From an uncultured Bacilli bacterium (GTDB lineage: Bacteria > Bacillota_I > Bacilli_A > RF39 > UBA660): DNA of 64,000 nucleotides. Shown one piece after another: positions 1-8,217 of the stretch. The notes under the pieces were generated by a model that saw only the letters and a list, made by a program, of their open reading frames with translations, ran no database searches and was not told where the DNA came from. The stretch spans positions 1-64,000 of the forward strand of contig CAKONF010000001.1 in the NCBI GenBank assembly GCA_934097015.1. The letters are read 5' to 3'. Each line of letters begins with the position of its first letter. Position 1 is the stretch's first letter. The position numbers were made by a program, and so were the translations under genes.

Positions 1-866
1 ACTCTATTAGCATCATCATTTATTAATTTACTATTATTTTTTAAATCAATTACTTTTTTCATATTTAACATATCTTTAGAAGTACTACAAATATTTTCTA
101 TAGGTAGCTTAACATCTTGAGTTAGTTTAAATAATAAGTTTGATTTTTCTTCGTTGCTGTGTTGCAATAAATTTTTATTTACTGCTAATTCTTCTAATAG
201 TTTCATATCTGGGTTTTCTAATGTATAATACATTAATACAGTTATCATTGCAAATGATGTATTAGCGATTAAGAAACTTGGGTTTATTTTTTGTACCACA
301 ACTGTTGCAATTAATAATAAAACAAGCGCTATGATAGGTAAATATTCTTTCTCTTTTAAATGTTTAAAATTCTTTATTATATAAAACCACATAACTAATG
401 AATAAAATCCAGTTAAAATGAATACTACATTAACACTTGGTCCATAAGAATATTTCATACCATTTTCATTAAAAAAGTATATTGGCAATTTATATGATAA
501 AAACATCATTAATAAAGTACATATTGTAAATATATAACGAATTTTTTTATACTTTTTTGCATAATCAATTTTTACTCTATTTTTATTATTTCTTGTTATT
601 ATAAAAACATATTCCATAAATTTACTAACCCATAAAATTAAAAATAATAAATAAATTTTCATAGAAATAACAAATGGTTTAAAATTAATATTGGCAGGTA
701 ACATAGTTATATATATTTCTGAAATTAATGACATAAAAGAAATCATAATGAGTTTTACAAATATTTTATTTTCGCTAGTATTATTCCAGTGTTTTTTAAA
801 TACGACAATCATTAACATTATTATGTATCCTAATGATGCAACTGACATAAAAATTGTACCACTCAT
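1..866 (-). CDS. Sensor histidine kinase-like membrane protein (3' end cut by window)
   Basis: An open frame runs leftward from ATG at 866 to the window edge (288 codons, no stop). It is preceded by AAGGGTG, a plausible ribosome-binding site. The first ~205 residues hold about six hydrophobic membrane segments. A short helical linker follows (LEELAVNKNLLQHSNEEK), then a stretch around residues 243-260 that aligns with the HisKA dimerisation helix (FKLTQDVKLPIENI against the usual F..xSHELRTPL). The canonical phospho-accepting histidine is replaced by Gln, codon 119-117. The ATP-binding domain, if present, lies outside the window. It follows the acyl-CoA-synthetase-like gene by 54 bp on the same strand and may be co-transcribed. 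Membrane sensor or pseudokinase is an inference from the helix pattern; a degenerate N-terminal sensor module is the alternative. Confidence 0.6.
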   Translation of the reverse strand, partial: MSGTIFMSVASLGYIIMLMIVVFKKHWNNTSENKIFVKLIMISFMSLISEIYITMLPANINFKPFVISMKIYLLFLILWVSKFMEYVFIITRNNKNRVKIDYAKKYKKIRYIFTICTLLMMFLSYKLPIYFFNENGMKYSYGPSVNVVFILTGFYSLVMWFYIIKNFKHLKEKEYLPIIALVLLLIATVVVQKINPSFLIANTSFAMITVLMYYTLENPDMKLLEELAVNKNLLQHSNEEKSNLLFKLTQDVKLPIENICSTSKDMLNMKKVIDLKNNSKLINDDANR

Positions 867-920
867 AAAATCACACACCCTTATTCTTATAAAATTATAG
901 CATAAAAAAACAACACAATG

Positions 921-2729
921 TTATTTTTTTATCAATTTTTTTATGTTTTGTTCTTTTACTTTTTCATTTCCAAGATTTTCTAACAATTTAAAATCCTGTT
1001 TGTTATTCGGGGTGTATGGAATAGATTCAATATGTTCAAAATAAGTAGGTACTTCATAATCTGGTAAATCTTCTATACATTTTTGTTTAATTTTTTCCAA
1101 AACATCTTCAAATATTATACCTTCATTTAATACTATATAAGCCATTGGTACACTTATTGATTTTTCATCGTTTACTCCAACAACTACACAATCTTTTACA
1201 AATGGTAATGAAGTAATGACATCTTCGATAGTATCTGGGCTGATTTTAAATGCTTCTTTTTTTATTAATCTTCTGTTTCTTCCTTTAGGATAAATATAAC
1301 CATCTTCATCAATGTAACATAAATCTCCTGTTTTTACCCATTCTTTTCCAAATTCATCTTTAATTTTGATTTTATTTGTCTCTTCTATATTATTTAAATA
1401 TTCTACAAACATTCCATCCGTAGAAATATACAGTTCACCTATTTCTCTAGGTTGTAATATTTCTTGCGTTTCTGGATTAACAACCTTTACATTAATGTCT
1501 TTCATTGGTATTCCTATGCTTCCAGGTCTATTAGCATAAACCGGTGATACAATTGAAGCACCCATTATTTCATTATTGCCATAACCATTAACTATTGTTT
1601 TATCAAATTTTTGTTGCATTTTTATTAAATCTTCGCTAGCAAATTTATCTCCACCAGAAACAAAAACATTTGCTCTTTTTATTCCATTCATAACTCTTTT
1701 TAATTCTTTATATTTTTCTTTTAATTCTTTTTTTGAAGAATAAGAACTGTCTTTTAATAATAAATCTATATCAGTTTCTAACTTTTCTAATTTATCATAA
1801 ATATATTTATAATGTATAGGTGCTGCAAATGATATATCAAATTTTCCTAAATCATTGTAAACAGTAGATTCATCAACTAGAGGATTCATTTCTGCTTTCA
1901 TAGTACATACCATTGTAGTATAAATAGAATTTGCAAGTCCATATATTATAAATGGCGGTACAGATATATGCATGGTATGTCCTTTATATAGAGGCAAATC
2001 GGTATACAACAATTTTTGAACAACAGAATTAAAATTATATTCTGTATGTAATATTTGCTTAGCTTTTCCAGTTGAACCACTTGATTGGATTATTAATGAT
2101 GGTCTATCTTTTTCAAATTTAACTGCATTTAAATTATTAATATTAGTTCCTTCTTTTAAAAATTCTTGATATTTTATAAACCTTTTATCGTTAGGAAGAG
2201 ATATATTTTTCTTTTCACTTTTGTTTTTTAATGTAGCCATTATCTTTACTAGTGGTGATAAATAATCTTTTGGAGAAACACTAATAATTTTGTTTACATC
2301 TGTTTCATTTATGATATTTTCTACTAATGGTAAAACATCTTCGAATACTAAAACCGTTTTACAATTACTATTATTTATATATTTCACTAAATCTTTACCT
2401 TTAGTTCTTAAATCAATCCAAGACATAGTAGCACCTAATTTCGATAAAGATAATAAACATTCTTCCACAATAGGCATACTTATTGTAAGTATAGCAACTG
2501 TATCACCTTCTCTAACTCCGTTTGCATAAAAAGACTTAGCTAACATATCTGATTTTTTAAATAATTCTTTATATGAGATGTTATTTCCAAAAAAACCCAT
2601 TGCATTTAAATTTAAATCATTTTTTGACTCTTCTTTTACTAAATTATACATTGTTTCATACAAATTAATTTCTTTAATAGGATTTTTTCTATGATATTTA
2701 TCCCAAATAAAGTCATAATTATTATTCAT
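921..2729 (-). CDS. AMP-dependent synthetase/ligase (acyl-CoA synthetase-like)
   Basis: Member of the ANL superfamily, which activates a carboxylic acid as an acyl-adenylate and passes it to CoA or a carrier. The phosphate-binding motif SSGSTGKAK lies near residue 220, GYGNNE near 385 (A5), TGDLCYIDEDGYIYPKGR near 470 (A7/A8), and NNKQDF near the C-terminus supplies the A10-type lysine. Length about 602 aa, normal for the family. A GTG at 2744 would also be in frame. The ATG at 2729 is preferred because GGGGTGG lies 6 bp upstream, and the GTG itself overlaps that site. Substrate cannot be read from sequence. A palindrome with a -10-like TATAAT lies just upstream. The next gene on the strand is the sensor-like gene at 1-866. 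Confidence 0.85.
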   Translation of the reverse strand: MNNNYDFIWDKYHRKNPIKEINLYETMYNLVKEESKNDLNLNAMGFFGNNISYKELFKKSDMLAKSFYANGVREGDTVAILTISMPIVEECLLSLSKLGATMSWIDLRTKGKDLVKYINNSNCKTVLVFEDVLPLVENIINETDVNKIISVSPKDYLSPLVKIMATLKNKSEKKNISLPNDKRFIKYQEFLKEGTNINNLNAVKFEKDRPSLIIQSSGSTGKAKQILHTEYNFNSVVQKLLYTDLPLYKGHTMHISVPPFIIYGLANSIYTTMVCTMKAEMNPLVDESTVYNDLGKFDISFAAPIHYKYIYDKLEKLETDIDLLLKDSSYSSKKELKEKYKELKRVMNGIKRANVFVSGGDKFASEDLIKMQQKFDKTIVNGYGNNEIMGASIVSPVYANRPGSIGIPMKDINVKVVNPETQEILQPREIGELYISTDGMFVEYLNNIEETNKIKIKDEFGKEWVKTGDLCYIDEDGYIYPKGRNRRLIKKEAFKISPDTIEDVITSLPFVKDCVVVGVNDEKSISVPMAYIVLNEGIIFEDVLEKIKQKCIEDLPDYEVPTYFEHIESIPYTPNNKQDFKLLENLGNEKVKEQNIKKLIKK

Positions 2730-2748
2730 AATTTTCCACCCCACTTAA

Positions 2749-2771
2749 TTTGTTATATATATTATAACAAA
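2749..2771. promoter_or_regulatory. Palindrome over the -10 region of the ligase gene
   Basis: Perfect 9-bp arms, TTTGTTATA and TATAACAAA, are separated by 5 nt. On the minus strand the repeat contains TATAAT 20-40 bp before the ligase start codon, so it could be an operator overlapping the promoter. No strong -35 hexamer is visible at 17 bp. Confidence 0.4.
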
Positions 2772-2828
2772 AAACTTATATTTCTTAAATAATGTCTAAA
2801 AACATAGTTTTTGTGTCTGAAATAAAGA

Positions 2829-2849
2829 AAAAACAGATTTTATTCTGTT
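2829..2849 (-). terminator. Intrinsic terminator of gpmA
   Basis: On the minus strand AACAGA and TCTGTT pair across a 6-nt loop and are followed by a T-run. The stem starts inside the last codons of gpmA. Confidence 0.6.
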
Positions 2850-3538
2850 TCATCTACGTAATAATGTTTTATTGGTATTAAATTTTCATCTAATTCATAA
2901 CAAATTGGTCTACCGGTTGGTAATTCTATGTTCATTATTTCTTCATCGCTTACGTTGTCTAAATATTTTATTAAACCTCTTAAACTATTCCCATGAGCTA
3001 CTATTATTACATTTTTATTATTTAATAAATCTTTTTTTATATCACTATTCCAATAATCAATAACTCTATTAATTGTATCTTGTAAATTTTCTGTAGTTGG
3101 TAATTCTTCTTTATTTAAATCATTGTATTTTATATCATTTCCAGGATATCTTTCATCATCTAAAGATAGTGCAGGAGGTTTTATAAACATACTTCTTCTC
3201 CATAATTTTACTTGTTCGTCACCATACTTTTTACGAGTTTCATCTTTATTAAGTCCTTGAAGTGCACCATAATGTCTTTCATTTAATTTATATGATTCTT
3301 TTATTTCTATATTAGTTTCATCTAATTCTTCTAAAATATATTTTAAAGTATCTTGTGCGCGTTTTAGAAGTGATGTATAAGCTATATCAAATTTATAATT
3401 TTTTGATTTTAAGATTTTTCCTGCTTCTTTTGCTTCTTTAATACCATTTTCAGATAAATCTACATCTGTCCAACCAGTAAATTTATTTTCTAAATTCCAT
3501 ATACTTTGTCCATGTCTAACAATTACTAATTTAATCAT
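2840..3538 (-). CDS. gpmA: 2,3-bisphosphoglycerate-dependent phosphoglycerate mutase
   Basis: Cytosolic glycolytic enzyme interconverting 3- and 2-phosphoglycerate through a phosphohistidine. The catalytic signature VRHGQSIWN is at residues 6-14, [13 protein letters not shown] follows, [14 protein letters not shown] lies near residue 90, and the second active-site histidine is in [11 protein letters not shown] near 185. Length 232 aa, near the usual 230-250. A strong GGAGG site lies 7 bp before ATG. It is a single-gene unit with its own terminator; the upstream accessory genes end 28 bp before it. Confidence 0.95.
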   Translation of the reverse strand: MIKLVIVRHGQSIWNLENKFTGWTDVDLSENGIKEAKEAGKILKSKNYKFDIAYTSLLKRAQDTLKYILEELDETNIEIKESYKLNERHYGALQGLNKDETRKKYGDEQVKLWRRSMFIKPPALSLDDERYPGNDIKYNDLNKEELPTTENLQDTINRVIDYWNSDIKKDLLNNKNVIIVAHGNSLRGLIKYLDNVSDEEIMNIELPTGRPICYELDENLIPIKHYYVDETE

Positions 3539-3565
3539 ATCTATCCTCCGTATATATTATATAAC

Positions 3566-3943
3566 TTATTCATTACCTTTTAAACTACTTACCATATCTA
3601 TTTTCTTTATTTTTTTAGATAATATAAGTGATACTAAATATGATACTAAGAATGTTCCTATAGTTGCTATTATATAAGTTGTTGGTTTTATATATACATT
3701 GAAGTCAAAATTATCGTCTAAACATTTTTTGAATAACCAGCTTGTTAAATAAACATTATATGCTGGAATAGCTAGTAAAAGAGCTACGCATCCACTTCCA
3801 AATAAACCTATAAATATGTTTAATAATACTTCAAATAATTTATTATCATAGTTTAATACTAAGAGAGTAAAAATTATTATTAAAACTAAAAAAATACTAC
3901 TTATAATAATCGAAGCTTTTAATGCTCTACATTTTGCTTTCAT
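3566..3943 (-). CDS. Small membrane protein with ABC-permease-like C-terminus
   Basis: 125 aa with three or four membrane segments (residues ~10-30, ~35-60 and ~88-108). The last 25 residues (VSLILSKKIKKIDMVSSLKGNE) match the closing segment of FtsX/MacB-type ABC permeases, which end in a helix followed by a KKIKKIDMVEALKG-like tail. The N-terminal half looks unrelated to a permease, and no periplasmic domain or ATPase gene is present. It may therefore be a fused remnant of a permease gene. Its ATG overlaps the stop of the zinc-ribbon gene by 4 nt (ATGA), indicating translational coupling. CAGGGTG serves as ribosome-binding site. Function unknown. Confidence 0.6.
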   Translation of the reverse strand: MKAKCRALKASIIISSIFLVLIIIFTLLVLNYDNKLFEVLLNIFIGLFGSGCVALLLAIPAYNVYLTSWLFKKCLDDNFDFNVYIKPTTYIIATIGTFLVSYLVSLILSKKIKKIDMVSSLKGNE

Positions 3944-4155
3944 TCACCCTGAATATTACTAATAACATATTTAGATAATTCTTCATAATCACTTATATTT
4001 CCAATTCTTTTTAAATATTCATATCCACCATCTATTGCAACTGCACCACATGAGCATCTTTTAAAATCTTTAATATCTTTTGATTCAAGAATTGAACCAC
4101 ACTTTTTGCATTTTATCTTGTTCAATTTTATTATTTTTATTTCTTTATTTTTCAC
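3940..4155 (-). CDS. Small zinc-ribbon protein (DUF7695-like)
   Basis: 71 aa. Two Cys pairs, CKKCG near residue 16 and CSCG near 34, form a likely zinc ribbon. They are followed by AVAIDGGYEYLKRIGN, a pattern I associate with the short DUF7695 ribbons common in phages and accessory regions. It is the first gene of a two-gene unit with the membrane protein at 3566-3943. The start is preceded by GGGTGATG. DNA or RNA binding is only an inference from the ribbon. Confidence 0.65.
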   Translation of the reverse strand: MKNKEIKIIKLNKIKCKKCGSILESKDIKDFKRCSCGAVAIDGGYEYLKRIGNISDYEELSKYVISNIQGE

Positions 4156-4202
4156 AAAACATCACCCAAGAAATAATATACCATAGCTATGCATTATGTA
4201 TG

Positions 4203-4222
4203 TTATACCGTTTGCGGTATAA
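4203..4222. promoter_or_regulatory. Inverted repeat upstream of the zinc-ribbon gene
   Basis: Perfect 8-bp arms TTATACCG and CGGTATAA with loop TTTG lie 48-67 bp before the zinc-ribbon start codon. A second palindrome, CATAGCTATG, lies between. Position suggests an operator or leader hairpin; there is no T-run, so a terminator is unlikely. Confidence 0.35.
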
Positions 4223-4237
4223 TATATTTTATTCAAC

Positions 4238-4263
4238 AAAAAAAGAACATTAATTGCTCTTTT
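4238..4263 (-). terminator. Intrinsic terminator downstream of the AlbA_2 gene
   Basis: On the minus strand AAAAGAGC pairs with GTTCTTTT (one G-T pair) around a 7-nt loop and runs into seven T. It lies beyond the tandem repeat, so the repeat would be transcribed as part of the 3' untranslated region of the AlbA_2 gene. Confidence 0.55.
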
Positions 4264-4270
4264 ATGAGGT

Positions 4271-4358
4271 GTTCAGTTCTGTTCGGAGCTGTTCACTTCT
4301 GTTCAGTGGTGTTCAGTTCTGTTCGGAGCTGTTCACTTCTGTTCAAAGCTGTTCAGCC
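4271..4358. repeat. Decamer-phased tandem repeat (GTTC every 10 bp)
   Basis: Nine consecutive units begin with GTTC at exact 10-bp spacing. They are organised as a 40-bp higher-order unit (GTTCAGTTCT, GTTCGGAGCT, GTTCACTTCT, GTTCAGTGGT) present once fully and once with the last decamer changed to GTTCAAAGCT. It begins 4 bp after the stop codon of the AlbA_2 gene. There are no spacers, so it is not a CRISPR array. Confidence 0.9.
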
Positions 4359-4361
4359 AAA

Positions 4362-5813
4362 TTATTGTTTTATGATATATTTTCCATAAGCGTCATTCTT
4401 TGTAGTACCAGTCCATATTATTAATTCTTTTTCTATTAATCTGTTTAGCAATGCTACAGCAGTAGTTTTACTTCTACCTATTATATTACTAATTTCTTCT
4501 CTTGTTGCTCCATTGTTATTAATAATAAATTCAATTGCTTTTTGCTCAGGATATGTTAATTGATTCCAAATATTTTTTACTGTTTCATTTGATGAAGCAT
4601 TGTTTACATTAGATCTATTTTCTATATCATTATCCAAAACAAGCAATACTGAATTACGATCCGGTTCAGAATAATCTGGATCTTTCAAATTATAGTCATG
4701 CATCTCTTTATAAATTCTTTTTACACCTTCATTTAATTCTCTTACAATGCCAAACTCAACTAATGCTCTTGCAATCTGTGGATTTCTTGAATATCTTTTT
4801 ACCTTCATTGTATCTAATGTTACAAAACCGCCAAGTTTACCAGGAGAAGATATTTCCATTCTATTATTATATATTTTAACTATTATTTGTTCACCACTAT
4901 TAGAATAATCTCTATGGGTTACAGCATTAACGATTCCTTCATACCATGCAAATTCCGGATATTCAGGATGTTTTTCAAAAACACCATTTGAATTTAAATA
5001 ACTAAATTCTCTTAATTGCGAATTAATAAAATCCTTGGCTTCATTTAAAATTCTATATAAATTTTTATCAAAAGTCTTTTCTTTTATTACATTCATTGAA
5101 GTTCCAATTTGAAAATCATTACCTTCAAATTTAATTACTCTTAAACGAGAGCAAGGAAAATATATTGATGGATTTTTACCAAATAAAAGCATACCTGCAT
5201 TAGTAAATTTTAATTCACCCTTAATTTCTCTAATATAACCTCTTGCTTTTAATACAGAAATATCATCAGCATCTGTATCAATTTTTTTCTTAAAAATACC
5301 CACTACTTCTGTATCAATATCATCCATGCTAGAATCCCAAACAATTTGATTTTCAAAATTAGTTTCATTTCTATCATATTCTAAACTTTTTATTTGATCA
5401 TATGTTAGTTTAATAGATGAGTCTCCTTGTCTACAATAAACCTCATCCTTAACGTTTCTAATTACTCTATTCATAGATGGTTCTACGTGATATAAAATTA
5501 TAATATCATCTTCACCTTTAGAATTATTAATATTTATTATCTCACAATTGCAAATTGGTGTCGGCTTTAAGTATGCTGAAACTATTTTCTGTGCTTCGTT
5601 TAATTTAGATATTCCATATTTGTTAAATCCTTCTATTTTTCCATTATCTGCAACACCAAGTGCTACTATTCCTCCTTGAGCATTAGCTAGTGCCATTACC
5701 TCATTAGCAACCGTTTTCAAATCTGTTTTACCAGATTTCCTTTCAAAATATAGATTTTCAGGTTGTTGCAAATATTCTATTGTGATTTTTTTGTTTATTT
5801 TAGATAAAGACAT
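4362..5813 (-). CDS. AlbA_2 / HATPase_c_4 putative transcriptional regulator
   Basis: 483 aa. The N-terminal AlbA_2 (divergent AAA_4, Schlafen-like) domain shows ERKSGKTDLKTVANEVMALANAQGGIVALGVADNG at ~20-60. A middle ATP-binding-type domain has WYEGIVNAVTHRDYSNSGEQI followed by ISSPGKLGGFV at ~290-345. The C-terminal winged helix TREEISNIIGRSKTTAVALLNRLIEKELI lies at ~440-475. The family is often annotated as RecG-like or as an ATP-binding regulator and is common in accessory DNA; some members associate with defence or SOS-type control. An AGGTGAT site precedes ATG by 5 bp. It sits between a small RNA locus and the decamer repeat, outside any housekeeping operon. Confidence 0.8.
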   Translation of the reverse strand: MSLSKINKKITIEYLQQPENLYFERKSGKTDLKTVANEVMALANAQGGIVALGVADNGKIEGFNKYGISKLNEAQKIVSAYLKPTPICNCEIININNSKGEDDIIILYHVEPSMNRVIRNVKDEVYCRQGDSSIKLTYDQIKSLEYDRNETNFENQIVWDSSMDDIDTEVVGIFKKKIDTDADDISVLKARGYIREIKGELKFTNAGMLLFGKNPSIYFPCSRLRVIKFEGNDFQIGTSMNVIKEKTFDKNLYRILNEAKDFINSQLREFSYLNSNGVFEKHPEYPEFAWYEGIVNAVTHRDYSNSGEQIIVKIYNNRMEISSPGKLGGFVTLDTMKVKRYSRNPQIARALVEFGIVRELNEGVKRIYKEMHDYNLKDPDYSEPDRNSVLLVLDNDIENRSNVNNASSNETVKNIWNQLTYPEQKAIEFIINNNGATREEISNIIGRSKTTAVALLNRLIEKELIIWTGTTKNDAYGKYIIKQ

Positions 5814-5905
5814 ATTATCACCTCATTAATATTTTATCATAAAAATGAGTTATTTATTCAATTATTAAAATATTTATACTAAATAAATTTTTAATTCTAA
5901 TTTTT

Positions 5906-5927
5906 TTGTACCTAAATTGTACCTAAA
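5906..5927. repeat. Tandem 11-bp direct repeat upstream of the AlbA_2 gene
   Basis: TTGTACCTAAA occurs twice back to back. It lies about 95-115 bp before the AlbA_2 start. It could be a binding site for a regulator or a trace of a recombination end; nothing in the sequence decides. Confidence 0.5.
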
Positions 5928-5974
5928 ATTGTTTTAGCAATACTGATGCCTCGCAAACCCTTATAAAATGGGTA

Positions 5975-6076
5975 TAAAAAATGAGAGCACGGTTAAATGC
6001 TCTCTTCAGGGGGTTTTGGTTGATCCGTCTAACTACAATATCGTTATCCGAATCTGCATGATATAATATCATGCCT
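5975..6076 (-). ncRNA. Candidate small RNA downstream of recG (about 100 nt)
   Basis: A minus-strand promoter (TTGACA, 17 bp, TAAAAT) predicts a start near 6076. The transcript would begin with the hairpin GCATGATAT/ATATCATGC (6056-6074, one-base centre). It continues through a segment with GATTCG..CGGATC pairing and ACCCCCTGAAG, and ends at a strong terminator (GAGAGCA/TGCTCTC, 5983-6004, then TTTTTT). No reading frame with a ribosome-binding site lies inside. The recG transcript, which has no terminator of its own, would also end here. Together with flanking sequence this accounts for the 332-bp gene-free stretch 5814-6145. Confidence 0.55.
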
Positions 6077-6082
6077 ATAATC

Positions 6083-6111
6083 ATTTTATAATTAAATAAA
6101 TTCTTTGTCAA
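6083..6111 (-). promoter_or_regulatory. Sigma-A-type promoter of the small RNA at 5975-6076
   Basis: TTGACA (6111-6106), 17-bp spacer, TAAAAT (6088-6083) on the minus strand, immediately after the recG stop codon. Confidence 0.65.
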
Positions 6112-6145
6112 TTATTAATTTTACAAAAATTGGAAATTATGTAAA

Positions 6146-8131
6146 TTAATCTATAAATTTTAATTCTTCTAATATATTTTTGTAATAATTATAATTATTA
6201 AAATTATCTTTTATATTGTTATCTATAAATTCTTTTGAATCTATATTACATTGTTTTAATATCTTAATATCTCTTTTTATATTAGCTAGTTTGAAGTCCA
6301 TTTCTCCACTTTGTTTAGTACCAAATAAATTTCCACTCCCACGTAATTCGAAATCTTTTTCTGAAATATAAAATCCATCTGTTGATTCTGTTAATACATT
6401 TAATCTTTCTTTTTCATAATTACTGATTAATAAACAATATGATATAAAGTCATTTCTTCCTACTCTTCCCCTTAATTGATGTAATGTAGATAATCCAAAT
6501 CTTTCGGCATTAAATATTACTATACATGTTGCATTTTTTACATCAACTCCTACTTCTATAACAGTAGTTGATATAAGTATTTTTGTTTTGCCATTTTTAA
6601 AATTATTCATTATCTCTTCTTTATCTTTATTCTTTAATTTACCATGTAATATATCTATTGGAACCATATTATTAAATGCTATATTTAATTTATCTCTTAG
6701 TTTTTCTACATCATATAAATTTTTATCATCATTTTCTTCTACTAATGGGGACACTGCATATATTTGATGACCTTTTTTTATTTCATTTAACATTATTTTA
6801 AGAGCATCTTTTAATTCTGATTCTTTATATAATTTTGTTATTACCTCTTTTCTTCCACTTGGTTTAGTTTTTATTTCAGATATATCCATATCTCCATATA
6901 TTGTTAGCGCATAAGTTCTTGGTATTGGAGTTGCTGACATATATAGTACATCTACACTTTCTCCTTTATTTTGTAAGTTTTTTCTTTGATTTACACCAAA
7001 TCTATGCTGTTCATCTGTTATAACTAATCCTAGATTATTAAATTCTACTTCTTCATTTATTATTGAATGAGTTCCTATGATACAATTTAATTCATTATTT
7101 TTTAATTTATTTATTATATTTTCTCTATCTTTTTTCTTTGTAGAAGATGTTAATAAATCTACTTTGATATCTAATATATCTTTTATATTATCATAGTGTT
7201 GTTTTGCTAAAATTTCTGTTGGTGCTAAAAGTGCAGATTGATATCCAGCTAAATAATTTGCGTATATTGCTATAAAAGATACTATTGTCTTACCACTACC
7301 AACATCTCCAATTATTATTCTATTCATTCTTTTATTTGATTTAAAATCCTTTGTAATGTCATCTATTGCATTTAGTTGATCTTTGGTTAATTCAAAAGGT
7401 AGATTGTTTATTAATTCATTTAATTTATCTACATCAAAATCTTTTACTATATTTATTTCGTTAGTACTTCTTTTTAATCTTAAATAATTTATTTTAAACA
7501 TAAAGTCAAATAATTCTTTGTATATTAAAGTTAAATTTGCTTTCTTTAAAATATTTATATTTTGTGGATTATGTATTTCTTTTAAAGAATTATATTCATC
7601 TAATAAATTATATTTATCTACTATATATTCTGGTAAAGTATTATTATATTCATTTTTATTAAGTATATCTATTATTAAATTATTTAAATTCTTATTTTTT
7701 AAATTTCCTTTTAAATGATATATAGGTTCTATTATTGTACTCATTATAGGTTTTAATAATATATTTGATGCTGTGAATAAATTCTTTTCTGTATTATACT
7801 TACCTGTTAAACAGATACTTTTTCCTACAATTAAATTATTTTTCATAAATGCTCTATTAAAAATAGTTACATTAATTAATTTGTTTGAAGATAATACCCT
7901 AAATGTTAAATAATTTAAGTTTCTTTTTATAAATACTATTTTAGGAGTTGATTCTATAATTCCATTTATAGTTATTGTGATATTATCTTGGATGTTATTA
8001 ATATTAGTTGGATTATAAAAGTTATATCTATATGGATAAAAATTAATTAAATCATTTGTTGTAAATATATTTAATTTGTGTAAATCATTTAATGTTTTAT
8101 TACCTATTTTTGGTATATTTTCTAGTTCCAT
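6146..8131 (-). CDS. recG: ATP-dependent DNA helicase RecG
   Basis: Monomeric helicase that remodels stalled forks and Holliday junctions. 661 aa, slightly short of the usual ~680. The N-terminal helical and OB wedge region covers ~1-165. Walker A GDVGSGKT lies near residue 277, the DEQH box (DEQHRFG) near 375, SATPIPRT near 405 and the C-terminal arginine-finger region QLRGRVGRNDF near 560. GSGNLFGTKQSGEMDF, the RecG C-terminal signature, is present near 605. An AGGAGG site precedes ATG by 4 bp. It is monocistronic, flanked by two small RNA loci, one on each strand. Confidence 0.95.
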   Translation of the reverse strand: MELENIPKIGNKTLNDLHKLNIFTTNDLINFYPYRYNFYNPTNINNIQDNITITINGIIESTPKIVFIKRNLNYLTFRVLSSNKLINVTIFNRAFMKNNLIVGKSICLTGKYNTEKNLFTASNILLKPIMSTIIEPIYHLKGNLKNKNLNNLIIDILNKNEYNNTLPEYIVDKYNLLDEYNSLKEIHNPQNINILKKANLTLIYKELFDFMFKINYLRLKRSTNEINIVKDFDVDKLNELINNLPFELTKDQLNAIDDITKDFKSNKRMNRIIIGDVGSGKTIVSFIAIYANYLAGYQSALLAPTEILAKQHYDNIKDILDIKVDLLTSSTKKKDRENIINKLKNNELNCIIGTHSIINEEVEFNNLGLVITDEQHRFGVNQRKNLQNKGESVDVLYMSATPIPRTYALTIYGDMDISEIKTKPSGRKEVITKLYKESELKDALKIMLNEIKKGHQIYAVSPLVEENDDKNLYDVEKLRDKLNIAFNNMVPIDILHGKLKNKDKEEIMNNFKNGKTKILISTTVIEVGVDVKNATCIVIFNAERFGLSTLHQLRGRVGRNDFISYCLLISNYEKERLNVLTESTDGFYISEKDFELRGSGNLFGTKQSGEMDFKLANIKRDIKILKQCNIDSKEFIDNNIKDNFNNYNYYKNILEELKFID

Positions 8132-8183
8132 ATTACCTCCTAAAATTTTTTTATCAAATTTGTTAAAAATGTCATAAAAAGTG

Positions 8184-8212
8184 TTGACAAATTATAATAA
8201 ATCGATTAGTAT
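8184..8212 (+). promoter_or_regulatory. Sigma-A-type promoter of the small RNA at 8218-8314
   Basis: TTGACA (8184-8189), 17-bp spacer, TAGTAT (8207-8212) on the plus strand, pointing away from recG. Confidence 0.65.
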
Positions 8213-8217
8213 ATGAA

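Noticed and set aside
691..900. Plus-strand 69-codon hydrophobic frame
   Set aside because: It is antisense to the membrane region of the sensor-like gene, whose frame, ribosome-binding site and helix pattern are better supported.
4271..4358. CRISPR array
   Set aside because: Units are 10 bp with no spacers and no cas genes lie nearby.
4189..4389. Plus-strand open frame through the decamer repeat
   Set aside because: It consists of the repeat read as codons, has no ribosome-binding site and lies antisense to the AlbA_2 3' region.
5969..6067. 32-codon plus-strand frame across the same small RNA
   Set aside because: No ribosome-binding site, hydrophilic product and no promoter on that strand; not a toxin candidate.
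5923..6111. 62-codon minus-strand frame between recG and the AlbA_2 gene
   Set aside because: Its first codon TTG is the start of the -35 box TTGACA, it has no ribosome-binding site, and it covers the promoter, palindrome and terminator of a small RNA.
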